Assembly (NCBI RefSeq): GCF_004123295.1
Contig: NZ_SDMK01000002.1
Span: forward strand, 310,001-374,000
Source of the DNA: Silvibacterium dinghuense
GTDB taxonomy: Bacteria > Acidobacteriota > Terriglobia > Terriglobales > Acidobacteriaceae
Direction: 5' to 3'
Length of the DNA stretch: 64,000 nt
The notes below the pieces were generated by a model. That model saw only the letters and a program-made list of their open reading frames with translations. It was not told the origin of the DNA and searched no databases. Shown here one piece after another: positions 10,961 through 21,500 of this stretch. Position numbers and translations under genes: made by a program. Every line of letters begins with the position of its first letter. Positions within the stretch are counted from its first letter, which is position 1.

Positions 10961-11057
10961 TCTGTGAGCGTAGCAGGTGCGAATTTTGACCAGAAATGCA
11001 GGGAATCTATCCATGGACCATCGCCGTTTGTGGCTCGGAGCATGGAGAATACGGGGG

Positions 11058-12326
11058 ATGGATTCTTCTGAAACGAAAGCAGCACCCATAGCAGAGGTGG
11101 AAGCAGCGCCGGCGCAGGGGCGGCGCGCAGCGGTGACCTTCATCATGGTCACTGTGGCGCTGGACATGCTGGCCATGGGGATGATCGCGCCAGTTCTGCC
11201 GCGCCTGGTTGCGGACTTTGCCGGTGGCAGCGAAGCGCATGGCGCAGAAATCTACGGGCTCTTCGGCACGGTATGGGCGGTAATGCAGTTCTTTTTCTCG
11301 CCGATGCTCGGAGCACTGTCGGACCGCTTTGGCCGCCGGCCGGTGATCCTGCTCTCGAACTTCGGGCTGGGGATGGATTACTTCGTCATGGCGCTGGCGC
11401 CCAACCTGCGCTGGCTCTTCGCTGGACGGTTGATCTCCGGAATCACGGCGGCGAGCATTCCCACGGCCATGGCCTACATCGCCGATGTGACGCCGCCGAA
11501 GAAGCGGGCCGAGGCATTCGGGATGATCTCCGCGGCCTTCGGCGTGGGTTTTGTGCTCGGACCGGCGCTGGGCGGCGTTCTGGGCAACTACAACCCGAAG
11601 CTGCCGTTCTGGGTAGCCGGCGCCATGAGCCTTCTGAATGCCTGCTACGGGTTGTTCGTGCTGCCCGAATCGCTGGGCCGTGAGCTGCGCGGAAGGTTCT
11701 CCTGGAAACGGGCGAATCCGGTGGGCTCACTTACGCTCCTCCGTCGGCATCGCGAGCTGCTGGGGCTGGCGGGGGTGCTCTTCCTGAGCTACCTGACGCA
11801 GCAGTCGCTGATGAACACCTGGGTGCTCTATCTGGACTATCGCTTCCACTGGACCAACCGGGCCGTGGGCCTGTCGCTTGCGCTGGTCGGGGTATGCTCG
11901 GCACTGGTCGGCGCGTTGCTGGTCAAGAAGACAGTGCGGGCTTTGGGCGACCGGCTGACCCTGCTTCTCGGGCTGGGAGTCGGATGGATCGGTTTTGCGA
12001 CCTTCGGGCTTGCGCCGACGAGTGCGCTCTTCGTGGCAGGCATCCCCATCATGTCGATCTGGGGGCTCTGCGGACCACCGGCGCAAGGGCTGATGACCCG
12101 TCACGTGAGCGCTCAGGAGCAGGGGCAGCTCCAGGGCGCGGTGCAGTGTATCCGTGGCCTGACCGCGCTGATCGGGCCAGGGATGTTTACCTCGGTATTT
12201 GCATGGGCTGTCCGGCCGGGAAACCCGGTGCACCTGCCGGGTGCGCCGTTTGTGCTGGCAGCAGCCATCCTGCTCGCGGCGCTGCCGCTGGCCCTGCTGG
12301 TGACACGGAACACCGCAGCCGCCTGA
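11058..12326 (+). CDS. TetA-like MFS efflux transporter
   Basis: 422 residues, 12 transmembrane helices. After a polar leader of about 25 residues comes MGMIAPVLPRLVADF, then motif A GALSDRFGRRPVILLS and GITAASIPTAMAYIADVTPP with motif C GFVLGPALGG, the pattern of the TCR/Tet drug:H+ antiporters (DHA1 family). It should pump a small molecule out of the cell; resistance to tetracycline is not implied by similarity alone. The start ATG 11058 has GGAG about 10 bp upstream. The gene diverges from the EamA gene and converges on an M20 peptidase gene across a remarkable 24-bp hairpin. Confidence 0.9.
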   Translation: MDSSETKAAPIAEVEAAPAQGRRAAVTFIMVTVALDMLAMGMIAPVLPRLVADFAGGSEAHGAEIYGLFGTVWAVMQFFFSPMLGALSDRFGRRPVILLSNFGLGMDYFVMALAPNLRWLFAGRLISGITAASIPTAMAYIADVTPPKKRAEAFGMISAAFGVGFVLGPALGGVLGNYNPKLPFWVAGAMSLLNACYGLFVLPESLGRELRGRFSWKRANPVGSLTLLRRHRELLGLAGVLFLSYLTQQSLMNTWVLYLDYRFHWTNRAVGLSLALVGVCSALVGALLVKKTVRALGDRLTLLLGLGVGWIGFATFGLAPTSALFVAGIPIMSIWGLCGPPAQGLMTRHVSAQEQGQLQGAVQCIRGLTALIGPGMFTSVFAWAVRPGNPVHLPGAPFVLAAAILLAALPLALLVTRNTAAA

Positions 12327-12365
12327 TTCCTGCCACGCGCAAGCCGACTGTCGGCCTGCGGATCA

Positions 12366-12416
12366 CTCTCTTTCTGTCCATTACTCTCTAAAAGAGAGTA
12401 ATGGACAGAAAGAGAG
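12366..12416. repeat. 24-bp perfect hairpin between convergent genes
   Basis: Arms 12366-12389 and 12393-12416 are perfectly complementary with an AAA loop. The arms are pyrimidine- and purine-rich respectively. It lies between the MFS gene (+) and the M20 gene (-). It may act as a shared terminator, but there is no T-run on either side. Confidence 0.75.
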
Positions 12417-12445
12417 ATATGCGCCAAAAGAGAGCGAACTCCGGG

Positions 12446-13678
12446 CTAGATTCCTGCCATGGCCAGCAGCAGGAGCAGGACGCGGCGCAGACCGAGTTCG
12501 CGGCCGCGGGCGTCATACCACTCGGCGCGGGTGTGAATGCCGCCGCCCTCGCCGCCTCCGCCGAGGGTGACGGCAGGCACGCCGAGAGCGAGCGGGATAT
12601 TGGCGTCCGTTGAGGCGACCCGGGGCTCGGTGTGGATATTGAGGTGCCGATCGACGGCGAAGAGGTTGTCGTAGAGGGCGGTGTCCTTGCGCAGGCGGCC
12701 AGCCGGACGGGAGCCGATCTTGTCGATCATGAAGGCCAGGGGAGCATGCTTGCGCGCGCGCTGTGCCGCCTGCTGGTTCGCCGCGAGCACGGCATCTTCC
12801 ATCGCGCGGTGGACCTCGACTTCGAGGCGGATCAGCTGCTCGGGCGCCGTGGAGCGGGTGTCGATGCGGGCCGTGGCGCTCTCCGGAATGGTGTTGACGG
12901 AGGTGCCGCCTTCGATGGTGCCGATATTGAGGGTGGTGCGCGGCGACGCGGGCATCTCCAGGGTCGCGATGCGGGCGATGGCCTGGCTGAGTACCGTAAT
13001 GGGATTCGGCCGGTCGGAGTCCGTCCAGGAATGACCGCCCGGGCCGGTGATCGTGACCTGGAATCGCTGGCTGCCCAGGGCATCGGTCACGGCGACTTCG
13101 TGACCGGCGCCATCGAGGACGAGATGCGCGGTGATGCGGTCGCGCCAGGGGGCTTCGTCATAGATATGACGCATGCCGCGCAGGTTGCCTTCGCCTTCTT
13201 CGCCGACATTGCCCACAAAGTAGATATCGCATTCAGGGACGAGGCCGGCGTGTTCGAAGGCTGCCGTCAGAGCAAGCAGGCAGGCCAGACCTGCTCCGTT
13301 GTCGCAGGCTCCCGGGGCTTCGAGCCGCGTACCGTTGAGCCTGGGTTCGATCACCGTGCCTGAAGGGAAAACCGTATCGAGATGAGCCGAGAGGAGCACC
13401 GCATCTTCGCAGGGAAGCGCCGCATGGCGCAGGCCGACCGCGTTCCCGACAGCGTCGATGCGGACATCGGAGAGGCCGAAATCCCGAAAGCGATTGCAGA
13501 GCCATTCGGCCCGGGCACGCTCTTCGAAGGGCGGCGCGGGGATCGAGACCAGTTCCGATTGCCAATGCAGAACCTGCGGCTGCTGGAGATGGAGCCAGCG
13601 AAAGGCGGCGTGGACGCGGCGATCCGCCGCAATCTGCGCCACGCGGGCGAAAGCGGAGGTGGGGGCGGCGGAAGACAT
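12446..13678 (-). CDS. M20-family metallopeptidase
   Basis: 410 residues. The zinc ligands of the M20 family are visible: LSAHLDTVF (first His and Asp), ACDNGAG (bridging Asp) and GNVGEEGEGN (catalytic Glu pair), then GHSWTDSDRPNP in the lid (dimerisation) domain and a C-terminal GGGGEGGGIHTRAEWYD segment carrying the last His. It probably hydrolyses a dipeptide, tripeptide or N-acyl amino acid in the cytoplasm. The start at ATG 13678 was chosen because the frame upstream runs through a dispersed repeat and encodes only repeat-derived residues. Family firm; substrate open (PepT-like or dipeptidase-like). Confidence 0.9.
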   Translation of the reverse strand: MSSAAPTSAFARVAQIAADRRVHAAFRWLHLQQPQVLHWQSELVSIPAPPFEERARAEWLCNRFRDFGLSDVRIDAVGNAVGLRHAALPCEDAVLLSAHLDTVFPSGTVIEPRLNGTRLEAPGACDNGAGLACLLALTAAFEHAGLVPECDIYFVGNVGEEGEGNLRGMRHIYDEAPWRDRITAHLVLDGAGHEVAVTDALGSQRFQVTITGPGGHSWTDSDRPNPITVLSQAIARIATLEMPASPRTTLNIGTIEGGTSVNTIPESATARIDTRSTAPEQLIRLEVEVHRAMEDAVLAANQQAAQRARKHAPLAFMIDKIGSRPAGRLRKDTALYDNLFAVDRHLNIHTEPRVASTDANIPLALGVPAVTLGGGGEGGGIHTRAEWYDARGRELGLRRVLLLLLAMAGI

Positions 13679-13697
13679 GAATCCCCAGCCTAACAGG

Positions 13698-13848
13698 GGA
13701 CTGGCCGTCCAGGCCTTTCGCTTCCGGCTGCTGCGCGCAGGGCGATTCGCCTTCGGCCTCCGCTCCCGCTGGTCGCGATCCGATGGCTTGGTCTTCTCCG
13801 GAACAGAAACAAAAAGCGGGTGCCCCGTCCAAGCTCTGCCTGGGCGGG
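13698..13848. repeat. Dispersed composite intergenic repeat, copy 1
   Basis: Contains ggactggccgtccaggcctt, a block around gctcccgctggtcgcgatcc, and an end palindrome with gggtgcccc (13818-13848). The same blocks recur in reverse orientation at 40986-41096. It fills the space between the TruA and M20 genes and encodes nothing convincing. Confidence 0.7.
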
Positions 13849-13932
13849 AGGTAGAAACCACTCTTTGCACTCTGTGACCTCGGTCCTCCACCCAGGCAAA
13901 AACCGGCTTTGGTTGGACCCCTGCCATCCGAA

Positions 13933-14727
13933 CTATCTTTCGGGGTTGTATTCGACGCTTTCGAGAAAGAGGCCGCGCGCCGGCGCGGTAGCTCCGGCGG
14001 CAGTACGGGTACGTGCGGCAAGGATCGCCGGGATGGCCTCGGGGGCGATGTGGCCACGGCCGATATCGAGAAAGGTGCCGACCAGGTTGCGAACCATGTG
14101 GTGAAGAAAGCCGGTGCCGCGGACGCGATAGACGAGAACCGCGCCGGAGGGATCTTCGCGAAAGAGAAATTCGGAACGGAAGATGCGGCGCACATTGCCC
14201 GGACCGCCTTCTTCCTCGTGGATCGCGGCGCGGCGCGCGGTCAGGTCGGGATCGTTGGCCGCAAACGAGGTGAAGTCATGCTCGCCTTCCACCTGGGGGG
14301 CGGCAGCCTGCATGGCCGCCAGATCGAGAGGCCAGTTCAGCGCGTAGACGTAGCGCGCCAGCCATGGCGGGCAAAGCTCGCCGCGGAAGAGGCGGTATTC
14401 GTAGGTTTTGGCGATAACAGCATGGCGGGCATGGAAGTCCGGCGCAGCCGGTTCCGCGGAAAGAATGCGGATAGGCGAAGGCAGGGAACGGTTCAGCGCG
14501 CGTTGAAGGCTGGCGGGTGGGATGTTGCCGGGAAGCTCGCAGCTCGCGACCTGCCCCAATGCGTGGACACCGGCGTCGGTGCGGCCGCTGCCCTGGGGCA
14601 GAACGACGGCGCCGGTTACGCGACGGATGGCCTCGGCAAGGTGCCCCTGAATGGTGGGCTTCTCGGGCTGGACCTGCCAGCCATGAAAGTCTGTGCCGTC
14701 GTAGGCGAGGGTGAGTTTCCAGTTCAT
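13933..14727 (-). CDS. truA: tRNA pseudouridine synthase A
   Basis: 264 residues, the normal length of TruA. It opens with LTLAYDGTDFHGWQ, carries the catalytic Asp51 in GRTDAGVHALGQ, and has HDFTSFAAND and GFLHHMVRNLVGTFLDIGRG near the C terminus, all family signatures. It isomerises uridines 38-40 in the anticodon arm of tRNAs. The start ATG 14727 gives MNWKLTLAYDG; an earlier in-frame start would add residues unlike the family. The gene diverges from the TolC-like gene across about 270 bp. Confidence 0.96.
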   Translation of the reverse strand: MNWKLTLAYDGTDFHGWQVQPEKPTIQGHLAEAIRRVTGAVVLPQGSGRTDAGVHALGQVASCELPGNIPPASLQRALNRSLPSPIRILSAEPAAPDFHARHAVIAKTYEYRLFRGELCPPWLARYVYALNWPLDLAAMQAAAPQVEGEHDFTSFAANDPDLTARRAAIHEEEGGPGNVRRIFRSEFLFREDPSGAVLVYRVRGTGFLHHMVRNLVGTFLDIGRGHIAPEAIPAILAARTRTAAGATAPARGLFLESVEYNPER

Positions 14728-14998
14728 GCGTATCGACCTAGCATTGTCGCAGATTCTGAAGCACTTCCGGCACAGCTGAGGCATGCGGACGCTGCGATAT
14801 ACTCGGCTTTCGCTGGATACCTGGAGCGAAATGCGCGCGGCGGGAACACAGGGCCAACGGGGAACGAATCCGGCGGGGAACGCGTATCTACCTGAGAACT
14901 CGAACGCAGTGGCGATTCCGGCGAAGTATCGGACGCTGAATGGGAGGTTTGTGCCGGCGATTGCGGCGCGCCTCCGGCAGATTTTCTGGAGACGGTGA

Positions 14999-17155
14999 AT
15001 GGATTTTTCAGTGACGAGGGGAAGCAGGCGCAGAGCTCAGAATGACAATGGCTGGTTCAGAAAGCTGAAAGCCGGGGCGGCGCTGAGCTGCTTACTCGCA
15101 GGAACGCTGCCGGGTTACGCGATCGGACTTCCCGGACAGGATGCGGCTGCGAAGCCCTCCTCGCTGCCCTCTGCCCCTGGCGCAATTCCGGCTCCGAATT
15201 TCACGCAGCCGCTCTTCATGCGTCCCAGCGATCGCGATTTCTCGAAGGCGCGGGGCTATTTCCGCAATCCGCTGGCGCCTTATCTGCCGACCACGGCCCC
15301 GGCAGGGAACTTTGCGAATTCACCGAAGCTCGGCGACCTGGTGAAAGACGGCAAGATCTACCTGAGCCTGAGTGATGCGATTCTGCTGGCGCTCGAAAAC
15401 AACTACGACATCGCCATCCAGCGCTACAACCTGGATATTGCCGATACGGACATTCTGCGCACGCGGGCGGGCGGCAACTTTCTCGGTGTGAGCTCGGGTC
15501 TCGTCGAAGGCACTCTGGGCGGCTCGGGGCAGACGGTGACCAGTGGCGGTGGTCCGGGCGGCACCAGCGCCAGCGCAGGCGGCGCGGCAGCGGGCGGCAG
15601 CGGTCTTGCCCTGACGACGAACGGCGGCGGTTCGACGCCGGAGACGCTGGACCCGGTGCTCACTGGAACGGTCGAGCTGCAGCGCCAGTCGACGCAGGAG
15701 CTGAGCCCGCTCTTTTATGGCACCGATAAGCTCAACCAGAACTCCGATACTTATAACTTCGCTTATAACCAGGGTTTCCTGACCGGCACGCAGCTGCAGG
15801 TCTCGTTCAACAACAGCTACACCACGTCGAACAACCTCTACAGCACCTACAGCCCGGCGCTGCAGACCACCTTCAATGCGCAGCTGACGCAGCATATTCT
15901 GCAGGGCTTCGGCTGGGGCATCAACGGCCGCTTCATGGTGCAGGCGAAGAACAATCGCCGCGTCGCCGATTCGGCCTTCCGGCAGCAGCTGCTCTATACC
16001 GTCAACCAGGTGGAGAACATCTACTGGGGCTTGGTGAGCGCGTACGAAGATCTGCAGGCAAAACGGCGCTCACTCGAGCAATCTCAGGCGTTGCTCGACG
16101 ACGACAAGCGGGCCTTGCAGATCGGCACCATGGCGCCGCTGGATGTGGTCAGCGCAACCAGCTCGGTGGAGACCGACCGGCAGGCGGAGATCAGCTCGGA
16201 GAGCAACCTGGAATACCAGCAGCTGCTGATGAAGCAGGCCATTGCGCGCAGCCTGGAAGACCCGGTACTGGCCAATGCGCCGGTGATTCCGACCGACCGC
16301 GTGAGCCTGATCGAGATGCCCGAGGAGCGCGAGTCCGCGGACGACCTGGTACGGCAGGCTGTGGCCAACAGCCCGTCCATCGAGCAGGCGATCCTGACGC
16401 TGAAGAACGATGAGATCACGCTGAAGGGCGAGAAGAACAAGCTGCTGCCGCAGGTGGATGTCTTCGCCTTTTATGGAGCTTCGGCGCTGGGCGGCAAGCA
16501 GAGCCCGAACTGCGAGGACTTCTACACCGGGACAACCTGCCCGCCCAACACGTATCCCAGCACAAACTACAGCAGCGCCTTCCAGAATCTGTTCAATTCG
16601 AGCAGCCCGGATAAAGGCGCGGGGGTGCAGATCAATATTCCGCTGCGCAATCGCGTGGCGCAGTCGGAGCAGGCGCGTTCGGAACTGGAGTACCGGCAGG
16701 CGCAGATGCGTCTGCAGCAGCTCTACGTGCAGACGCGGATGAATGTGATCAACGCGCAGTTTGCGCTGACCAACGATCGCGCGTCGGTGCAGTCGGCAAA
16801 CGCAACGCTGGAGTACGACAGGCAGAGCCTCGATGCGGAGTTGAAGAAGCTGCACCTGGGGGCTTCGACAACGGCGCTGGTGCTGCAGCAGCAGAGGGCG
16901 CTGGCGATTGCGCAGAACTCAGTGATTTCAGCGACGGCAAAGTATGCCATCGACCGGGCGGCACTGGATGAAATTCTTGCGAGCACGCTCGACCGCTACA
17001 ACATCTCGATTACCGACGCCGCGACCGGCAACGTGAAGACCGCGCCGGTGATTCCCGGGCTCAGGCCTGCCGGCAGTGAGCCCGAGGTGCAGCTGCCGGC
17101 GCAACAGCAGCGGCTTCAGCAGGAGCAACAGGGACCACCGCCGCAGCAGCAGTAA
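14999..17155 (+). CDS. TolC-family outer-membrane efflux protein
   Basis: 718 residues, longer than the usual 450-500. A basic start and hydrophobic stretch (about residues 24-42, LKAGAALSCLLAGTLPGYA) make a signal peptide. Two long helical repeats follow, first SLSDAILLALENNYDIAIQRYNL then the second around NSPSIEQAILTLKNDEI and RNRVAQSEQARSELEYRQAQ, as in TolC. The extra length comes from a Gly/Ser-rich low-complexity insertion (about 160-220) and a Pro/Gln-rich tail. It should form a trimeric channel through outer membrane and periplasm for export. No membrane-fusion protein or inner-membrane pump lies next to it, so the partner is encoded elsewhere. The ATG has GGAGAC 5 bp upstream. Confidence 0.9.
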   Translation: MDFSVTRGSRRRAQNDNGWFRKLKAGAALSCLLAGTLPGYAIGLPGQDAAAKPSSLPSAPGAIPAPNFTQPLFMRPSDRDFSKARGYFRNPLAPYLPTTAPAGNFANSPKLGDLVKDGKIYLSLSDAILLALENNYDIAIQRYNLDIADTDILRTRAGGNFLGVSSGLVEGTLGGSGQTVTSGGGPGGTSASAGGAAAGGSGLALTTNGGGSTPETLDPVLTGTVELQRQSTQELSPLFYGTDKLNQNSDTYNFAYNQGFLTGTQLQVSFNNSYTTSNNLYSTYSPALQTTFNAQLTQHILQGFGWGINGRFMVQAKNNRRVADSAFRQQLLYTVNQVENIYWGLVSAYEDLQAKRRSLEQSQALLDDDKRALQIGTMAPLDVVSATSSVETDRQAEISSESNLEYQQLLMKQAIARSLEDPVLANAPVIPTDRVSLIEMPEERESADDLVRQAVANSPSIEQAILTLKNDEITLKGEKNKLLPQVDVFAFYGASALGGKQSPNCEDFYTGTTCPPNTYPSTNYSSAFQNLFNSSSPDKGAGVQINIPLRNRVAQSEQARSELEYRQAQMRLQQLYVQTRMNVINAQFALTNDRASVQSANATLEYDRQSLDAELKKLHLGASTTALVLQQQRALAIAQNSVISATAKYAIDRAALDEILASTLDRYNISITDAATGNVKTAPVIPGLRPAGSEPEVQLPAQQQRLQQEQQGPPPQQQ

Positions 17156-17178
17156 ATTCCAGGTGGAATTCCAGACAG

Positions 17179-17213
17179 AATCTCCCGGCCGGAACAGGGC
17201 CGGGAGATTTTCT
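17179..17213 (+). terminator. Terminator of the TolC-like gene
   Basis: A perfect 12-bp stem, 17179-17190 with 17198-17209, a 7-nt loop and a short T-run (ttttct), 24 bp after the stop codon. Confidence 0.8.
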
Positions 17214-17312
17214 GCGCTTCTGTGAGAAGACGATGAAAAGAAGGGGGCTTGGAGTGTGCGGGGAGGGCTCGGAACCTGATAGAATCGATTGAATCCACTC
17301 ATTGGAGAAGCG

Positions 17313-18440
17313 ATGCAGGCGATCCTTGCGCTCGAAGACGGGCGCATCTTCCGCGGTGAGGGCTACGGCGCCAAAGGCGAGTGTTATGGCGAAGTCGTTT
17401 TCAATACATCCCTGACCGGTTATCAGGAAATCTTTACCGACCCGTCCTATGCCGGGCAGATCGTCATTCTTACCAATCCCCAGGTGGGGAATTACGGCAC
17501 CAACAACGCGGACAATGAAGCGAATAAGCCTTTTATCGAAGGGCTTGTTACCCGCGAATTTTCTCCCGTCTCTTCCAACTGGCGCTCCGAGCAGGTTGCC
17601 GACGAATATCTCGAGCGTTTCCAGATTCCTGTCATCTCTGAGATCGATACCCGCGCGCTGGTGCGTCACCTCCGCAAGCACGGCGTGATGCGCGGCGTGA
17701 TCTCGACGATTGAGAGCAACCCCGACGTGCTGGTAGCCAAGGCGCGCTCGCTTCGCAAGATGGACGGCACCGATCTTGCGAAGGTGGTTTCGACCAAGAG
17801 CATCTACGAGTGGAACGAAGCGCATGATCTGCTGCCCAGCGAGGTGAAGCAGGTTGTCGAGCCCCGCACCAAGCTGCACGTGGTGGCCTACGACTACGGC
17901 ATCAAGCGGAACATTCTGCGCATGCTGATGCAGGAAGACTGCCGCGTGACCGTGGTGCCGGCCGAGACCTCTGCCGAAGATGTGCTGGCGCTGAATCCCG
18001 ATGGCATCTTCCTCTCGAACGGTCCGGGCGACCCCGATCCGCTTGACTATGCGCAGGACGGTATCCGCAAGCTCGCCGGCAAGAAGCCGATCTTCGGCAT
18101 CTGCCTGGGGCATCAGCTGATCGGCCTGGCGCTTGGCGGCAAGACCTTCAAGCTGAAGTTCGGGCATCACGGCGGCAATCACCCCGTGAAGCAGCTGAAC
18201 ACCGGCAAGGTTGAGATCACGAGCCAGAATCACAACTACGCTGTCGATCCCGATTCGCTCAACACGAACGACGTGGAGCTGACGCACATCAATCTGAACG
18301 ACCACACGCTCGAAGGACTGCGGCACAAGTCGATGCCGATCTTCAGCGTGCAGTACCACCCGGAAGCTGCTCCGGGGCCGCATGATTCGAACTACCTCTT
18401 CAAGGACTTCCGCAAGCTGATGGAGGAGTGGAAGGGGTGA
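17313..18440 (+). CDS. carA: Carbamoyl-phosphate synthase small subunit
   Basis: 375 residues. It is the glutamine amidotransferase subunit that supplies ammonia for carbamoyl phosphate used in pyrimidine and arginine synthesis. The N-terminal domain has [20 protein letters not shown]; the class I glutaminase domain has the nucleophile Cys264 in GICLGHQL, and His349 and Glu351 in YHPEA. The ATG at 17313 follows GGAGAAG by a few bases; an upstream TTG in frame lacks a comparable site. It is followed 104 bp later by carB, but a short GC hairpin with a T-run lies between them. Confidence 0.97.
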   Translation: MQAILALEDGRIFRGEGYGAKGECYGEVVFNTSLTGYQEIFTDPSYAGQIVILTNPQVGNYGTNNADNEANKPFIEGLVTREFSPVSSNWRSEQVADEYLERFQIPVISEIDTRALVRHLRKHGVMRGVISTIESNPDVLVAKARSLRKMDGTDLAKVVSTKSIYEWNEAHDLLPSEVKQVVEPRTKLHVVAYDYGIKRNILRMLMQEDCRVTVVPAETSAEDVLALNPDGIFLSNGPGDPDPLDYAQDGIRKLAGKKPIFGICLGHQLIGLALGGKTFKLKFGHHGGNHPVKQLNTGKVEITSQNHNYAVDPDSLNTNDVELTHINLNDHTLEGLRHKSMPIFSVQYHPEAAPGPHDSNYLFKDFRKLMEEWKG

Positions 18441-18473
18441 AGCGGCGGCAACACAAAGCGAAATCGATAAAAG

Positions 18474-18500
18474 CGGCGGGCTTAGCGTCCCGCCGTTTTT
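18474..18500 (+). terminator. Short hairpin with T-run between carA and carB
   Basis: A 7-bp stem (CGGCGGG 18474-18480 with CCCGCCG 18489-18495) and TTTTT at 18496-18500. It could reduce carA-to-carB read-through or simply end a carA transcript. Only the sequence form supports this. Confidence 0.5.
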
Positions 18501-18544
18501 ATGGGAACAACACGAGAGATCTTTCGAAGAGGTTGAAGAATTAG

Positions 18545-21500
18545 ATGCCACGCAGGAATGACATCACCAAGATACTCGTGATCGGCTCCGGGCCGATCGT
18601 GATTGGCCAGTCGGCGGAATTCGATTATTCGGGCACGCAGGCGTGCAAGGCATTGAAGCAGGAAGGCTATGAAGTGGTGCTGGTGAATTCGAACCCGGCC
18701 ACGATCATGACCGATCCGGAGCTGGCTGACCGCACTTACATCGAGCCGCTGACGGCTGAATACGTCGAAGAGATTCTGCGGATCGAGTCGGAGATGCTGA
18801 AGGCCGAAGGCCGCAGCGGCAAGTTCGCCGTGCTGCCCACGGTGGGCGGACAGACGGCACTCAATCTTGCCGTGGACCTGGCAGACTCCGGCGTGCTCGA
18901 CAAGTATGGGATCGAGCTGATCGGCGCGAAGCTCGAGGCGATCAAGAAGGCAGAGGATCGTCTGCTCTTTAAGGATGCGATGACTCGCATCGGTCTCGAC
19001 ATGCCGCGCTCGGCCCTGGTGAACAACGTCCGCGATGGCTCTGAGTTCGCGACCAAGATCGGCTTCCCGGTCATCATCCGTCCTTCGTTCACGCTGGGCG
19101 GCTCGGGCGGCGGTATCGCCTACAACCGCGAAGAGCTGATGGACACGCTCTCGCGCGGCCTCGACCTTTCGCCGGTGCATGAGTGCCTGATCGAAGAGTC
19201 GGTGCTGGGCTGGAAGGAATATGAGCTCGAAGTCGTGCGCGACCTCGCCGACAACGTCATCATCATCTGCTCGATCGAGAACTTCGATCCCATGGGCGTG
19301 CATACCGGCGACTCGATCACCGTGGCTCCGGCGCAGACGCTGACCGACCGCGAGTACCAGGCGATGCGCGATGCGGCGATCCGCGTCATCCGTGAGATCG
19401 GCGTGGAGACGGGCGGCTCGAACGTGCAGTTTGCCGTGCATCCGAATACCGGCCGCATGACGGTGATCGAGATGAACCCGCGCGTGTCGCGCTCTTCGGC
19501 CCTGGCTTCAAAGGCGACCGGTTTCCCGATCGCGAAGATCGCAGCCAAGCTCGCCGTGGGCTACACGCTCGACGAGATTCCGAACGACATCACGAAGATG
19601 ACGCCGGCCTGCTTTGAGCCGACGATCGACTATGTCGTGACAAAGATTCCGAAGTGGCAGTTCGAGAAGTTCCCGGGCGCCGATGAGAACCTCGGGCCAC
19701 AGATGAAGTCGGTGGGCGAAGTGCTGGCAATGGGCAGAACCTTCAAGGAATCCTTGATGAAGGCGCTGCGCTCGCTCGAGACCGGCAAGAAGATCGGCTC
19801 TGAGGAACTGGAGCCGCGCCGCCTGACGCAGAAGCTGGTAACACCGCAGCCTGAGCGCCTGAACTACATCCGTTTTGCCTTCCGGCAGGGCATGTCGGTG
19901 CGCGACGTGGCGCGGATGACCTCGATGGACCCGTGGTTCCTGTACCAGATCAAGGAAATTACGGACACCATTGCCAAGGTCGGCGAAGAGACGCCTGAGA
20001 GTGTCTCTCCGGAGCTGCTGCGTAAAGCCAAGCGCATGGGTGTCTCCGACGAGCGCATCGCCGAGGTCTGGAACATTCCGACCAACGATGGCGTGGCCAC
20101 GGTGCGCGAGCTGCGCAAATCGCTGGGCATCAAGCCGGTGTACAAGCTCGTGGATACCTGCGCTGCGGAGTTCGAGAGCAGCACGCCCTATCTCTACTCC
20201 ACCTACGACGAAGAGAGCGAAGCGGAGCCGACGAGCAAGCGCAAGGTCATCATCCTGGGCTCTGGGCCGAACCGCATCGGGCAGGGCATCGAGTTCGATT
20301 ACTGCTGCTGCCATGCGGCCTTCGCGCTGCGCGAAGACGATTACGAGACGGTGATGGTGAACTGCAATCCGGAGACGGTTTCGACGGATTACGACACCAG
20401 CGACCGCCTGTACTTCGAGCCGCTGACGCTGGAAGACGTGCTGGCGGTGTATGAGCACGAGGCTTCGAGCGGCGCGGAGATCGGCATGATCGTGCAGTTT
20501 GGCGGGCAGACGCCGCTGAACCTGGCGCTACGCCTCAAGGCGGCAGGCGTGCCGATTCTCGGCACCTCGCCCGAATCGATTGATCTCGCGGAAGACCGCA
20601 AGCGCTTCGGCAAGCTGCTCGAGGACCTGGATATTCCTCAGCCTCCGGGCGTGATGGCTACGAGCGTGGAAGAGGCACTGAACGGCGCGGAAAGGATCGG
20701 CTTCCCGGTGCTGGTGCGTCCTTCCTACGTGCTTGGCGGCCGCGCCATGGTCATCGCCTACGATGCCGATGCGGTTTCGCGTTACATGAAGGAAGCGGTC
20801 GAGTACTCGCAGGAGCGGCCGATTCTCATCGACCACTTCCTCGAGGACGCGGTGGAAGTGGACGTGGACGCGCTGTGCGACACGAAGGACGTGGTCATCG
20901 CCGGCATCATGCAGCATATCGAAGAGGCGGGTATCCACTCGGGCGATTCGTCCTGCGTGCTGCCCGCGGTCGATCTTGCTCCGGAGACACTCGACACCAT
21001 CCGCAGCTACACGCGCAAGCTGGCGCTGGCGCTCAATGTGATCGGTCTGGTGAACCTGCAGTTCGCCATCCAGCGCAAGCCAGGGCAGCCGGACAAGGTG
21101 TATGTGATCGAAGTGAACCCGCGTGCCTCGCGCACGGTGCCCTATGTTTCGAAGGCGACGGGAATTCCGCTGGCCAAGATCGCATCGCGCCTGATGACGG
21201 GCCGCACGCTGCGCGAGCTGTTGCCGGAGCAGGTGGCCTCGGCCAAGGATCTGGATACCGGCGACCACTTCTTCGTGAAGTCGCCGGTCTTCCCCTGGAA
21301 CAAGTTCCAGGGTGTGGACCCGGTGCTCGGGCCGGAGATGCGTTCGACGGGCGAAGTGATGGGTGTGGCTGATAACTTCGGTGAAGCCTTTGCCAAGGCC
21401 CAGCTTTCGGCCGGCCTGCGGCTGCCGCTGAAGGGCACGGTCTTCTTTAGCGTCAACGATCGCGACAAGGCGCAGCTTGTGGAGCTGGCGCGGCAGTATG

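Noticed and set aside
11058-12326. Annotating the MFS gene as a tetracycline-resistance determinant
   Set aside because: Only family-level motifs of TCR/Tet transporters are visible; substrate cannot be inferred.
13679-13927. N-terminal extension of the M20 peptidase
   Set aside because: The extra 83 codons run through a dispersed repeat; the ATG at 13678 gives the normal family length.
14783-14998. 71-codon frame ending directly at the TolC-like start
   Set aside because: No ribosome-binding site or domain; lies within the divergent leader region, so probably not translated.
17086-17152. CAG-rich end of the TolC-like gene as a repeat element
   Set aside because: It is in frame and codes the Gln/Pro-rich tail; no expansion or copy elsewhere.
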